Shown piece by piece: positions 53,430-61,786 of a stretch of 64,000 nucleotides of DNA. Source of the stretch: Fen-1135 sp963705275 (lineage in GTDB: Bacteria; Desulfobacterota; Syntrophia; Syntrophales; UBA2185); the NCBI GenBank assembly GCA_963705275.1, contig OY970063.1:2418001-2482000 (forward strand). The letters are read 5' to 3'. The notes beneath the pieces are model-generated. The model was not told where the DNA came from. It did no database searches and saw only the letters and a program-made list of their open reading frames with translations. The first letter of the stretch is position 1, and every line of letters begins with the position of its first letter. A program made the position numbers and the translations under genes.

Positions 53430-53731
53430 TTGCGGCATGTTAAATGGCTTTAGCACTTGAAATCGCGGATACTCTGTTGTAGAGATGACTCATCATTAGG
53501 AATTGTTCGCCTTCGTGACACGTAATTACCGCATTTCATCGCATCATGACTGCTAGCATTAGTAGCTGGAATTGATACCCCCCAAATTCTTCGTTACTTC
53601 CCGCGGCTTTTGTTTGAAGAATTTTGATTGATACTCGTGATGCCAATCAGTGCAAAGTGAGTATAGGCTGATTTTCACGGAAATGTGATCGATGTCATTA
53701 TTTATGAAAACTAATCCGGAACCGAAGCAAA
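53430..53731. other. Gene-free interval before the SGNH hydrolase gene
   Basis: About 300 bases. It shows AT-rich stretches, including TTTATGAAAACTAATCC just before the next gene, that could hold the promoter of the SGNH hydrolase. I see no repeat, terminator or small gene that I would call. Confidence 0.5.
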
Positions 53732-54346
53732 TTGATCAAACCGATACGGACTATAAATAAACTCATAAGCGGGACGCCTATCAGCATTGTCGCCCTTGGC
53801 GATTCCCTAACACAGGGATGGATGGTCTCGAAGGGTTATATCGATTTCTTGAGGGAAATGCTTCGCATGAAGTTTCCCGAAAGCAGATTTAAGCTCGTCA
53901 ACAGCGGCATACCCGGTGATACGGCAGATTCCGGCCTGTACAGGCTGACGGGGGACGTTCTTTACTACAATCCCGATTGCGTCTTCATACAATACGCCCT
54001 CAACGATGCTTTTTCGGGATTCACAGAACAACAATTCAAGAACAATATAAAAGGTATGATTGAGAAAATTAAGGAAAATGCTAATACGGATATCATCCTG
54101 ATAACTTCAGATTATATTGGTGACAATGATGACAACCGCAGCGTAGAAAGATATTATCAGCAACTCACAGTGTTGGGAGAGGACTACCGCATTCCTGTCG
54201 CGCTCGTGCACGAGTATTGGAAGAAGAAGATTACGGATGGAATACCGTTCGAATCTTTGGTGCAGTATGATGGTGTGCATCCTACGGAAGAGGGTTACAG
54301 GCTAATGGCAGAAGCAGTCATGAAACTATTTGAGACGACAATTTGA
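53732..54346 (+). CDS. SGNH/GDSL-family hydrolase
   Basis: 204 aa serine esterase/lipase of the SGNH fold. Block I is IVALGDSLTQG with the nucleophile Ser25, block II NSGIPGDT, block III QYALNDAF with Asn91, and block V YDGVHPTEEGYR with catalytic Asp180 and His183, so the whole catalytic set is present. Substrate could be a lipid, an acetylated sugar or a thioester (TesA-like); not readable. The start is a TTG at 53732 with weak upstream signals; the nearby ATG at 53704 is in another frame and soon stops. No operon partner. Confidence 0.88.
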   Translation: MIKPIRTINKLISGTPISIVALGDSLTQGWMVSKGYIDFLREMLRMKFPESRFKLVNSGIPGDTADSGLYRLTGDVLYYNPDCVFIQYALNDAFSGFTEQQFKNNIKGMIEKIKENANTDIILITSDYIGDNDDNRSVERYYQQLTVLGEDYRIPVALVHEYWKKKITDGIPFESLVQYDGVHPTEEGYRLMAEAVMKLFETTI

Positions 54347-54703
54347 ATATTCACTTCTTATTAAATTTTTTCTTGCAGGGCCATGCCTGTAAACATTTCC
54401 AGCGCGAGCTGTTCCCCGACATTTCTAATATGTTTTTTGTATTGCTTTTTAGGGTACACATATATTAAATAACTCTGCACCCATTTGGGCTGGTCAATCA
54501 GCTAATTCAATTGATAGAAATTGAAGCTCTCCGCAGCAAACTGCGGAGAAACTTCGATTCTTAAGGAATCGGTATCGTTCAGCATTTTCTCGCTGCCTAA
54601 TTCAAATAACTAACCAACTTAACAGATCCCGAAGAAGGAACTTTCCACTTAGCAATCGGCAATCCGTTTCCCGCTCTATTTTTGACTTTTCATGAGGTCA
54701 CAA
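54347..54703. other. Intergenic region holding hairpin repeat copy 2
   Basis: About 355 bases without a coding gene. It contains the second dispersed hairpin (54523-54555) and AT-rich DNA. The promoter of the pseudopilin-like gene (54704) must lie in its right half. Confidence 0.5.
54523..54555 (+). repeat. Dispersed hairpin repeat, copy 2 (REP-like)
   Basis: GAAG-CT-CTCCGCAG, a CAAA loop, CTGCGGAG-AAA-CTTC. Same fold and loop position as copy 1 at 38761-38793. The inner stem is perfect here, while in copy 1 one C is replaced by T, which still pairs as G-U on the transcript. Confidence 0.7.
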
Positions 54704-55159
54704 ATGATGAAATCGAGGAAGGGATTTACACTTGTTGAATTGATAATCGTCATCGCCCTGCTGGCAATAATTGCCGCCATTGGCGCATCGACGTTTCATT
54801 CGTATACACTGAACAGAAATCTCAAGTCAGCAGCGAGAGAGATTGTGTCTGATTTTTTTGTGTACAGGGCGAGGGCCGTCTCTGAGGGTAAGACCTATCG
54901 GATCTCTTTTGATATTGAAGGAAACAGCTATACGATCCAGCCGGGCACCGCTACGCCCGTTACGAGGAGTCCTATGGCATTCGGGTCGGATATAAGAATA
55001 ATCGACGCAAATTTCGGAGCAGGGCAGACCGTTAATTTTCTGGCCAGAGGAACCGTGTCTCCATTCGGGAATGTTACACTCGGGAACAGCAGGCAATCTA
55101 ATGCTACGATAAAGGTCAATATAACGGGAAGAACATATGTGAAATTTGATATTAAATAG
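54704..55159 (+). CDS. Type IV pilin-like / GspH pseudopilin
   Basis: 151 aa with a type IV pilin N-terminus: the prepilin peptidase site RKG before FTLVELIIVIALLAIIAAIG, the conserved Glu at +5 and one hydrophobic helix. The rest (about 90 residues; ISFDIEGNSYTIQPGTA, TVSPFGNVTLGNSR) resembles the GspH/FimT fold. The ATG at 54704 has GAGG six bases upstream; the ATG at 54692 is also in frame. No pilus or type II secretion genes are adjacent. It may be a stray minor pilin, or serve machinery encoded elsewhere. Natural-transformation FimT proteins look similar. Confidence 0.85.
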   Translation: MMKSRKGFTLVELIIVIALLAIIAAIGASTFHSYTLNRNLKSAAREIVSDFFVYRARAVSEGKTYRISFDIEGNSYTIQPGTATPVTRSPMAFGSDIRIIDANFGAGQTVNFLARGTVSPFGNVTLGNSRQSNATIKVNITGRTYVKFDIK

Positions 55160-55213
55160 TCATTGTTGAAAAAAGTGCGATACATGCATGACATCTGACC
55201 TTTTTTACTTCGC

Positions 55214-56605
55214 TTATGATCGCATTTTTAGGCGGCTCTTCAAGTAATTATTGAATTCTTTGTAGCTTGCGGGGAGTTCAAAAGACTCCCCTTTTTTCTG
55301 GTCAATGTCCTTCATACTCGCCGGCAGTTCAGGGGTTATTCCCAGGAGGTCTTCGATTTCATCAGGAAATTTGGCCGGATGGGCTGTCTCGAGGGATACA
55401 CATAAAGGGAAGTCGCCATATCGTTCGAGGTAAATCTCAAGGCCCCTCCAACCTACCGCTCCATGCGGCTCCAGCAGGATTCCATAGTTTTCGTATGCCC
55501 TTCTGATCGTTTTTCTTGTCTCTTCGTCGGTGACGCTCACGGAAAAAATCCATCGCCTCATCTCGTCTATATCCGGGTATTTATGGACATTACCCCCGCG
55601 ATCAACTGTTCCGCCATAAAGGTCGAAGAACCGGGCGAGGTTGCTCGGATGACCAACGTTCATAGCACTGGAAAGACATGCCCGAGACGGTGATATTTTT
55701 TTATAGATGCCTGTCTTCAGAAAATTAGGGAATTCGTCATTCTCGTTGGTTGGCATGATAAGCCTTCGAACTGGAAGGCCCATTCTCCTTGCATATTCGC
55801 ATCCCAGGGCGTCGCCGAAATTTCCCGAAGGAACAGAAAAGACTATTTCTTCACCGGCCCCGGCAAGTTGTGAATAGGCGTAGACGTAATAAATAATCTG
55901 TGGGAGGATCCTGCCGAAATTTATAGAATTTGCCGAGGTCAGGTTAAAGGCAGTAAGAGACGGGTCTGAGAAGGCCTGTTTGACAAGGTTCTGGCAATCG
56001 TCGAACTTACCCAGTACAGAGACGGCCTGAACATTCTCGCCGATCGTGTCGAGTTGTTTCTTCTGCCTGCCACTGACTTCGCCTTTCGGATAAAGTATGT
56101 AGACATCGATGCCTTCGACACCCTTAAAAGCCTCGCCAACAGCGCTTCCAGTGTCTCCCGATGTGGCAACCAGAACATTCAGTCTCGTATCCGGATCACG
56201 GAAATAGCTCATCAAGCGGGCCATCATCCTGGCCGCAAAATCCTTGAAAGAGGCGGTTGGTCCCTGGTCCAGCCGCATGATATATTTCCGGTCTACCACT
56301 CGTTCGATGGGAACCGGGTAATTGTACGACTCTGCTACGATCTTTTCCAGCTCCTCGCGAGGGATTTCATCAGTGAGAAAAGCCGACGCGACAAGCATGG
56401 CCGCCCTCGTGTAGGGTGTGCCCTTAAGGGCCATCATGCTCTGGACTGGAATGACCGGAATGGGATCCGGCATGAAGAGTCCTTCGTCGGGTGCCTGACC
56501 ACGGAGGAGCGCCTCTCTGAAAGAAACGGTCTTCTTCCATGGAATCAGGCCGGGGATACCAGCGAGATACCTGTTTGTGCTGTAGTAATAGATTCTCTGC
56601 GACAT
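55214..56605 (-). CDS. thrC: Threonine synthase
   Basis: PLP enzyme that turns O-phospho-L-homoserine into threonine. 463 aa of the long (E. coli/yeast-like) form: N-terminal TNRYLAGIPGLIPWKKTVSF, the PLP-lysine segment GPTASFKDFAARMMARL, the phosphate-binding VATSGDTGSAVGEAF, and the later SVPSGNFGDALGCEYA. The ATG at 56605 has AAGGA eight bases upstream; the longer in-frame start at 56683 lacks a site. It is divergent from the Rrf2-family gene. Confidence 0.94.
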   Translation of the reverse strand: MSQRIYYYSTNRYLAGIPGLIPWKKTVSFREALLRGQAPDEGLFMPDPIPVIPVQSMMALKGTPYTRAAMLVASAFLTDEIPREELEKIVAESYNYPVPIERVVDRKYIMRLDQGPTASFKDFAARMMARLMSYFRDPDTRLNVLVATSGDTGSAVGEAFKGVEGIDVYILYPKGEVSGRQKKQLDTIGENVQAVSVLGKFDDCQNLVKQAFSDPSLTAFNLTSANSINFGRILPQIIYYVYAYSQLAGAGEEIVFSVPSGNFGDALGCEYARRMGLPVRRLIMPTNENDEFPNFLKTGIYKKISPSRACLSSAMNVGHPSNLARFFDLYGGTVDRGGNVHKYPDIDEMRRWIFSVSVTDEETRKTIRRAYENYGILLEPHGAVGWRGLEIYLERYGDFPLCVSLETAHPAKFPDEIEDLLGITPELPASMKDIDQKKGESFELPASYKEFNNYLKSRLKMRS

Positions 56606-56722
56606 GAAAAAATCCTTCTGAAATCTTTCCGCATGCAGTGGATATGTAAGGTCATAACTATCATAGTAGTCGTACTCAAGCAAATACGTAAATTTCTTCT
56701 TGACAACGCCGGCGCATCGGTT

Positions 56723-56758
56723 TAATTACTACGGAAACGATAATATTAGTAGTGATTA
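56723..56758. promoter_or_regulatory. Inverted repeat between thrC and the Rrf2 gene, candidate operator
   Basis: TAATTACTAC at 56723-56732 and GTAGTGATTA at 56749-56758 are inverted copies with one mismatch in ten and a 16-base gap. It lies just before the Rrf2-family gene (ATG 56775), a position where such regulators often bind their own promoter. The pairing is seen; its function is inferred. Confidence 0.4.
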
Positions 56759-56774
56759 TACGTAAGACAGGCCT

Positions 56775-57215
56775 ATGAAACTTTCCACGAGGGCTCGATA
56801 TGGAGTCAGGTTGATGGTTGCCTTGGCCCTTAATTATGGTAAGGGTCTCGTATTTCTCAAGGATATAGCCAAGGGAGAGAACATCTCTGAGAAGTATCTC
56901 AGTCAAATCATCATACCCTTGCGTGGGGTCGGTTTGGTGAACTCCAGCAGGGGGGCATATGGAGGATACAGTCTTGCCAAAGAACCATCGCAGATCACCA
57001 TGAAAGAGATCATGGATGTGCTGGAGGGGGACTGCTCTCTTGTGGACTGTGTGAAAGACCCTTCCAGGTGTCCGAGGGTTCCCATCTGTGCAAGCCACGA
57101 TGTCTGGGCTATTATAGGAGGGAAGATTTCAGAGACTTTGAGTTCGATAACCCTGGATATGCTGGTCAAGATGAATCAGGAAAAGGCTCAAAAGGCAATG
57201 ATGCACAACATTTGA
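56775..57215 (+). CDS. Rrf2-family Fe-S cluster transcription regulator (IscR/CymR-like)
   Basis: 146 aa. The N-terminal winged helix (MKLSTRARYGVRLMVALAL, ENISEKYLSQIIIPLRGVGL, GAYGGYSLAKEPSQI) is typical of the Rrf2 family. The C-terminal region has cysteines in CSLVDCVKDPSRCPRVPICA, the pattern of members that bind a [2Fe-2S] or [4Fe-4S] cluster. Such regulators control Fe-S assembly or cysteine metabolism. Its neighbours (mnmA, then cysK 3 kb on) agree with a sulfur-metabolism role, but the usual iscS cysteine desulfurase next to the regulator is missing. An inverted repeat upstream may be its own operator. Confidence 0.9.
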   Translation: MKLSTRARYGVRLMVALALNYGKGLVFLKDIAKGENISEKYLSQIIIPLRGVGLVNSSRGAYGGYSLAKEPSQITMKEIMDVLEGDCSLVDCVKDPSRCPRVPICASHDVWAIIGGKISETLSSITLDMLVKMNQEKAQKAMMHNI

Positions 57216-57363
57216 TGATGCCGTTATCCCGTGGGCCGAGACCGGTGATTGGGATGGCAGGATCATCCATGAGAGACTGCGGTGGAAGGGGTATATCTTG
57301 ATAACGCGGCCACAACTCCCACAGACAGAACGGTTCGCAGACAGAATTAAGTGACGGCATAGC

Positions 57364-58428
57364 ATGGGAAAAAAGGTCCTGGTGGCCATGAGCGGTGGCG
57401 TCGATTCGTCCGTAGCTGCCATGATATTGAGAAACGAGGGGTATGATGTATCCGGGGTAACAATGAGCCTCGACATCAGGGATGGAGGGGAGCGTGCAAG
57501 ATGCTGCGGGCCCGCAGCTGTTGATGACGCGAAACGGGTGTGCAAGAATCTTGGGATTGCCCACTACGCGCTCGATTACTCCGCAGAGCTTGAAGAAAAG
57601 GTCATCGCGAGATTTGTCTCTGAATACGCGAAAGGAAGGACGCCTAACCCCTGCGTGGATTGCAACCGCCACCTTAAATTTGGAAGTCTGTTGGAGAAGG
57701 CAAAGACCCTGGAGTTTGATTTTTTTGCGACGGGACATTATGCGGCGATTGAGCGCACTGACGGGGCCTATTATCTCATAAGGCCCCGGGACAGGAGAAA
57801 GGACCAGACATATTTCCTATATGCCATTCCCAGAGAGGCTTTAAGTTCAATACTGTTTCCCCTGGCATCCCTGAACAAAGAGGAAGTCAGGAGGATAGCG
57901 GCAGAAGCTGCTCTCCCTGTTGCGGAGAAGGAGGAGAGCCAGGACATATGTTTTGTGACCCGGAAGAATTATGAAGACTTTATCCGGGAGCGGGTGCAGC
58001 CTCCAGGGCCCGGTTCCATCGTTGATAGGATGGGAAACGTCCTGGGTGAACATAGGGGCATCATGCATTACACAATAGGCCAGCGCGGCGGTCTCTGCAT
58101 CAGCAGCAGAAAGCCCCTCTATGTAGTCTCGATAAATAGTAAGGATAATAAGATTATCGTAGGCGAAAAGAAGGATTTGGACGCGAAGGGGCTTGTGGCC
58201 GCGGACTTGAACATGTTTGTAGATGCCTGGGAGCCACAAGTTTATGCCAAGATCAGGTACAGGAAGCGGGAGGCGGCCTGCGCGGTAACTCGCGAAGGCG
58301 ACAGACTCAGGGTAGTATTTGAGGAAGAACAGGAGGCGATTACCCCCGGGCAGTCGGTAGTCCTCTATGCGGATGACAGGATTCTGGGAGGGGGAATAAT
58401 TGAAGAGGTGCTGCATGGGACTTGTTGA
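57364..58428 (+). CDS. mnmA: tRNA-specific 2-thiouridylase MnmA
   Basis: Inserts sulfur at position 2 of the wobble uridine in tRNA-Lys, -Glu and -Gln. 354 aa. The PP-loop is MSGGVDSSVAAM (residues 9-20), the first catalytic cysteine is in NPCVDCN (C100), and the second is in SQDICFVTR (about residue 197). FFATGHYA and the C-terminal beta-barrel region (AKIRYRKREAACAV) complete the family. It lies in the order Rrf2-mnmA-nadA-fdhD. Coupled to nadA by a 14-base overlap at 58415-58428. Confidence 0.95.
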   Translation: MGKKVLVAMSGGVDSSVAAMILRNEGYDVSGVTMSLDIRDGGERARCCGPAAVDDAKRVCKNLGIAHYALDYSAELEEKVIARFVSEYAKGRTPNPCVDCNRHLKFGSLLEKAKTLEFDFFATGHYAAIERTDGAYYLIRPRDRRKDQTYFLYAIPREALSSILFPLASLNKEEVRRIAAEAALPVAEKEESQDICFVTRKNYEDFIRERVQPPGPGSIVDRMGNVLGEHRGIMHYTIGQRGGLCISSRKPLYVVSINSKDNKIIVGEKKDLDAKGLVAADLNMFVDAWEPQVYAKIRYRKREAACAVTREGDRLRVVFEEEQEAITPGQSVVLYADDRILGGGIIEEVLHGTC

Positions 58429-59317
58429 AAAGATCAACCGCTTGAGAAAAAAGAGAAACGCCGTCATCCTTGTGCACAATTACCAGCGGCCCGAGGTACA
58501 GGATATTGGCGACTACGTGGGCGATTCCCTGGGGCTGAGCATCCAGGCATCGCAGACCGCTGCGGATGTTATCGTGTTCTGCGGGGTCTATTTCATGGCG
58601 GAGACAGCGAAAATTCTTTCACCGGAAAAGACCGTTCTCATTCCGGACGTAAATGCAGGCTGCCCTATGGCGGATATGATCACGGCAGAAGAACTCCGCA
58701 AACTAAAGAGAGAACATCCGCAGGCGATGGTCCTCTGCTATGTCAACACAACTGCTGAGGTCAAGGCCGAGTGTGATGTCTGCTGCACCTCAGGGAATGC
58801 GGAGCAGATAGTGCGGTGGGCTTCTCGGAGTGCGGATGAGATAATCTTCGCCCCAGATCAATATTTAGCCCATTATATATCCACCCAGGTTGGGAGGGAC
58901 TTTATTTCCTGGAAGGGTTACTGCCCGACACATGTGAAAATACTGCCCGAAGATATTGCGACGAAGAGGGGGCTTCATCCTGATGCCGAAGTCTTGGTGC
59001 ATCCGGAATGCACACCGGGCGTCACCAAGGCGGCTGACAAGGTGCTCTCGACGGAAGGCATGATGAGGTATGCGAGAGAGACGAAGACGAAGTCATTTAT
59101 TATAGGGACGGAGATCGGCATTCTCCACCGTCTGAAAAAACAAAACCCCGAAAAATCTTTCTATCCCGCATCGGAGCGGGCAGTCTGTCCGAATATGAAA
59201 CTGACGACGCTGGAGAAGGTATTGTGGGCACTGGAGGAGATGCAGCACGAAGTTACCGTGCGTGCGGATATAATAGCAAAGGCGAGAAACAGCCTCAGGA
59301 TAATGCTTGAGCATTAG
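58415..59317 (+). CDS. nadA: Quinolinate synthase NadA
   Basis: Makes quinolinate from iminoaspartate and dihydroxyacetone phosphate for NAD biosynthesis, using a [4Fe-4S] cluster. 300 aa. Features are AVILVHNYQRPEVQDIGDY, MAETAKILSPEKTVLIPD, the cluster cysteines in NAGCPMAD, CDVCCTSGNAE and ERAVCPNMK, and LVHPECTPGV. The ATG at 58415 has GAGGTGC upstream and overlaps mnmA by 14 bases; the upstream in-frame codon at 58400 adds residues with no family match. nadB and nadC are not in the window. Confidence 0.95.
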   Translation: MGLVEKINRLRKKRNAVILVHNYQRPEVQDIGDYVGDSLGLSIQASQTAADVIVFCGVYFMAETAKILSPEKTVLIPDVNAGCPMADMITAEELRKLKREHPQAMVLCYVNTTAEVKAECDVCCTSGNAEQIVRWASRSADEIIFAPDQYLAHYISTQVGRDFISWKGYCPTHVKILPEDIATKRGLHPDAEVLVHPECTPGVTKAADKVLSTEGMMRYARETKTKSFIIGTEIGILHRLKKQNPEKSFYPASERAVCPNMKLTTLEKVLWALEEMQHEVTVRADIIAKARNSLRIMLEH

Positions 59318-59348
59318 ACGGATTGTCCTATACAATCAGGATGTGAAT

Positions 59349-60110
59349 ATGGAAACAATCGACGTCACGGTTATAAAAAAAGATGCACGGGAGAAAACCT
59401 CGCGCCGCGTCTCCGAAGAGATCTCTCTTACAATAGACGTGAACGGGAGAGAGGTGGTCACACTGCTTGCCAGTCCCGGCGATCTGGAAAACCTCGTGTA
59501 CGGGTGTCTTTACAACTCCGGTTTCATCGGCAAGGCCTCCGATGTGAAGAGTTTGATAATAGACCGGGACAGGTGGAAAGCCGCTGCTGAACTCGCCGGT
59601 CCAGGCTTAACCGAGGATATGCTGTCCAAGAGAATACATGCGTCTGCCGGCAAGGGCATCTTTCATAATCTCTTCGATGCTGCCTACCAGGTGCGGATGC
59701 CTGACGGATTCACTGTGGACCACAAGAAGGTTGAAGAGCTCATTGGAATATTCCAAGCGGCGTCTTCCGAGCATAAGGAGACGCGGGGCGTTCACAGCGG
59801 CGCCCTGGCGGATGGAAGCGGGATCATCATCTTCCGGGACGATATAGGGAGACACAATGCGATAGACAAGGCCGTCGGAGAAGCCCTGTGCCGTGGTCTT
59901 GGATTATGCGACAAGATACTCATGACCAGCGGCCGCGTATCCTCGGAAATATTGTCCAAGGCGCTGCGGTGCCGGATACCCGTCATCGTGGCCGCCGGAG
60001 CCCCGACAAACCAGGCCGTAAAGCTGGCAAGGAACGCCAATCTCACCGTCGTCGGTCTTGCCCGGGAAGACATAGTGTACATCTTCAGCGGTGAGGAGAG
60101 AATCATCTGA
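59349..60110 (+). CDS. fdhD: FdhD-family formate dehydrogenase accessory sulfurtransferase, CxxC missing
   Basis: 253 aa. The conserved C-terminal part includes HSGALADGSGIIIFRDDIG, DIGRHNAIDKAVGEAL, LMTSGRVSSEILSKAL and AAGAPTNQAVKLA, matching FdhD, which delivers sulfur to the molybdenum/tungsten cofactor of formate dehydrogenases. At the site of the usual CGVC-type loop (about residues 97-105) this protein reads HASAGKGIF and lacks the cysteine pair. The ATG at 59349 follows CAGGATGTGAAT. The missing pair may mean a different sulfur route or a non-catalytic paralogue. Formate dehydrogenase genes are not in the window. Confidence 0.85.
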   Translation: METIDVTVIKKDAREKTSRRVSEEISLTIDVNGREVVTLLASPGDLENLVYGCLYNSGFIGKASDVKSLIIDRDRWKAAAELAGPGLTEDMLSKRIHASAGKGIFHNLFDAAYQVRMPDGFTVDHKKVEELIGIFQAASSEHKETRGVHSGALADGSGIIIFRDDIGRHNAIDKAVGEALCRGLGLCDKILMTSGRVSSEILSKALRCRIPVIVAAGAPTNQAVKLARNANLTVVGLAREDIVYIFSGEERII

Positions 60111-60229
60111 CGGACTGATCTATTGCACTGACATCGCAATCAAATATACGTCATGCCGGATGCGATGTATCATCCCGCCCTCATAGATTTCCTCTACCTC
60201 AGGAAACCTGTAATTCTAAGGAGGCAATT

Positions 60230-61156
60230 ATGGGAAACATATATTCAGATATCACAAAAACGATAGGAAAGACTCCCCTGGTGAGGCTCAACAGGATGCA
60301 GGCAGGGTTAAAGGCGGATATTGTAGTGAAGATCGAATCCTTCAACCCCCTTTCCAGTGTAAAGGACAGGATCGGCGTCTCCATGATAGAAGCGGCGGAG
60401 AAAGCGGGCCTTATCAAAAAGGATACGGTCATCATCGAACCGACGAGCGGAAATACGGGGATCGCCCTTGCTTTTGTGTGCGCGGCCAAAGGATACAAGC
60501 TTATTCTTACGATGCCCGAGACGATGAGTATGGAAAGAAGGCATCTGCTCACCATCCTGGGAGCGGAGCTGGTGCTGACGGAGGGGGCTAAGGGAATGAA
60601 GGGGGCCGTGGACAGAGCAGAGGAACTGGCAAAGGATTATGCGCACAGCTTCGTACCCCAGCAGTTCAATAATCCCGCAAATCCCGAGGTTCACCGGCGC
60701 ACTACTGCGGAGGAGATCTGGCAGGATACGGACGGCATGGTTGATTATGTTGTCTCAGGGATAGGCACGGGCGGGACAATCACCGGCGTCGGTGAGGTGT
60801 TGAAGAAGAAAAAGCCGCAAGTGAAGATGATTGCCGTTGAACCTGCTGATTCGCCGGTACTGTCAGGAGGGAAACCCGGTCCGCACAAGATTCAGGGTAT
60901 TGGCGCGGGGTTCGTACCGGGAGTATTGAACAGGAATGTGATGGACGGAATCATCCAGGTGTCCCACGAGAATGCGGGAGAAATAGCGAGACGCCTGGCG
61001 AAAGAGGAGGGGATACTCGTGGGCATATCCAGCGGCGCCGCCCTGTGGGCCGCCATGGAGGTGGCCAAGAGGAAAGAGGCGGAGGGCAAGATGATCGTGG
61101 TCATCCTGCCCGATAGCGGCGAGAGGTATCTCTCGACTTGGCTGTTCCAGAAATAA
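60230..61156 (+). CDS. cysK: Cysteine synthase A (O-acetylserine sulfhydrylase)
   Basis: PLP enzyme that forms cysteine from O-acetylserine and sulfide. 308 aa. The PLP lysine lies in PLSSVKDRIGVSMIE (about residue 45), the phosphate-cup loops are EPTSGNTGIALAF and SGIGTGGTITGVGEVL, and VLPDSGERYLSTWLF closes the protein, as in CysK. The ribosome site AAGGAGG is seven bases before the ATG at 60230. It stands alone, about 120 bases after fdhD. CysM and cystathionine beta-synthase-like proteins are the near alternatives, but the loops fit CysK best. Confidence 0.95.
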   Translation: MGNIYSDITKTIGKTPLVRLNRMQAGLKADIVVKIESFNPLSSVKDRIGVSMIEAAEKAGLIKKDTVIIEPTSGNTGIALAFVCAAKGYKLILTMPETMSMERRHLLTILGAELVLTEGAKGMKGAVDRAEELAKDYAHSFVPQQFNNPANPEVHRRTTAEEIWQDTDGMVDYVVSGIGTGGTITGVGEVLKKKKPQVKMIAVEPADSPVLSGGKPGPHKIQGIGAGFVPGVLNRNVMDGIIQVSHENAGEIARRLAKEEGILVGISSGAALWAAMEVAKRKEAEGKMIVVILPDSGERYLSTWLFQK

Positions 61157-61330
61157 GCAAGTGGTTTTCTAAATGGTGGAAAAAGGAACCAACACAGATA
61201 AAAATAAATCCTTAGGCGTTGCGTGTGGCCTCCGTCGACATCCGCACCGAGTAATTTGCTATTGAACATTTGGAGAATTTCTTGATAGGATTAGAAAAGA
61301 AAATTTCGGAGAGGGCAGAAGGATAATAGA

Positions 61331-61786
61331 ATGAAGAATGCATATGGGACAGTTTTGTCAGTAAACATTTCCCAAGCGAAAGGCGAAAAGAAACATAATA
61401 TCGGTTGCGGGCTATTGCTGGTGAACCATGGTTTAAAAGATGACGCCCATGTAGGTTCCTGGATCCGGCAGGTCAGTCTCCTGGCCAGGGAAAGCATCGA
61501 AAAAATCAGGGCAAAAGGCATCGATGTTCAGTACGGTGATTTCGCCGAAAATTTAACGGTAGAAGGCATCGATCTGCCTTCGCTTCCCATTGGCACAGTA
61601 TTGAAAGTAGGAAGTGAAGTCCTTCTGGAAGTCACACAAATCGGCAAGGTCTGTCATGACCGTTGAAACATCTTCTACACAGTCGGTGACTGTGTCATGC
61701 CCCGTGAGGGGATATTTGCGAAAGTCCTTGTTGGCGGTGAGATCAAGGTGGGGGATCGGATCGCGTTTACCAAAGTCGACGGTTGA
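61331..61786 (+). CDS. MOSC-domain protein with in-frame UGA, candidate selenoprotein
   Basis: MOSC domains are sulfur-carrier modules related to molybdenum-cofactor sulfurase C-termini; stand-alone copies are common in anaerobes and have no settled function. The frame opens at ATG 61331 after AAGGA and reads TVLSVNISQAKGEKKHNIG, VQYGDFAENLTVEGIDL and LLEVTQIGKVCHDR up to TGA at 61664-61666. Beyond the TGA the same frame continues with the strongly conserved MOSC end NIFYTVGDCVMPREGIFAK and GGEIKVGDRI to a TGA at 61784. Relatives read CHxxC here, so the UGA falls on the conserved cysteine, residue 112 of 151. A SECIS-like hairpin follows. I read the gene as a selenoprotein; a nonsense mutation is the alternative. 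Confidence 0.8.
61677..61695 (+). other. Candidate bacterial SECIS hairpin
   Basis: ACACAGTC (61677-61684) pairs perfectly with GACTGTGT (61688-61695) around a GGT loop (61685-61687). The loop begins 18 bases after the UGA of the MOSC gene. This resembles bacterial SECIS elements: a short stem-loop just inside the coding sequence with a loop G followed by U, as in fdhF of E. coli. Confidence 0.65.
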
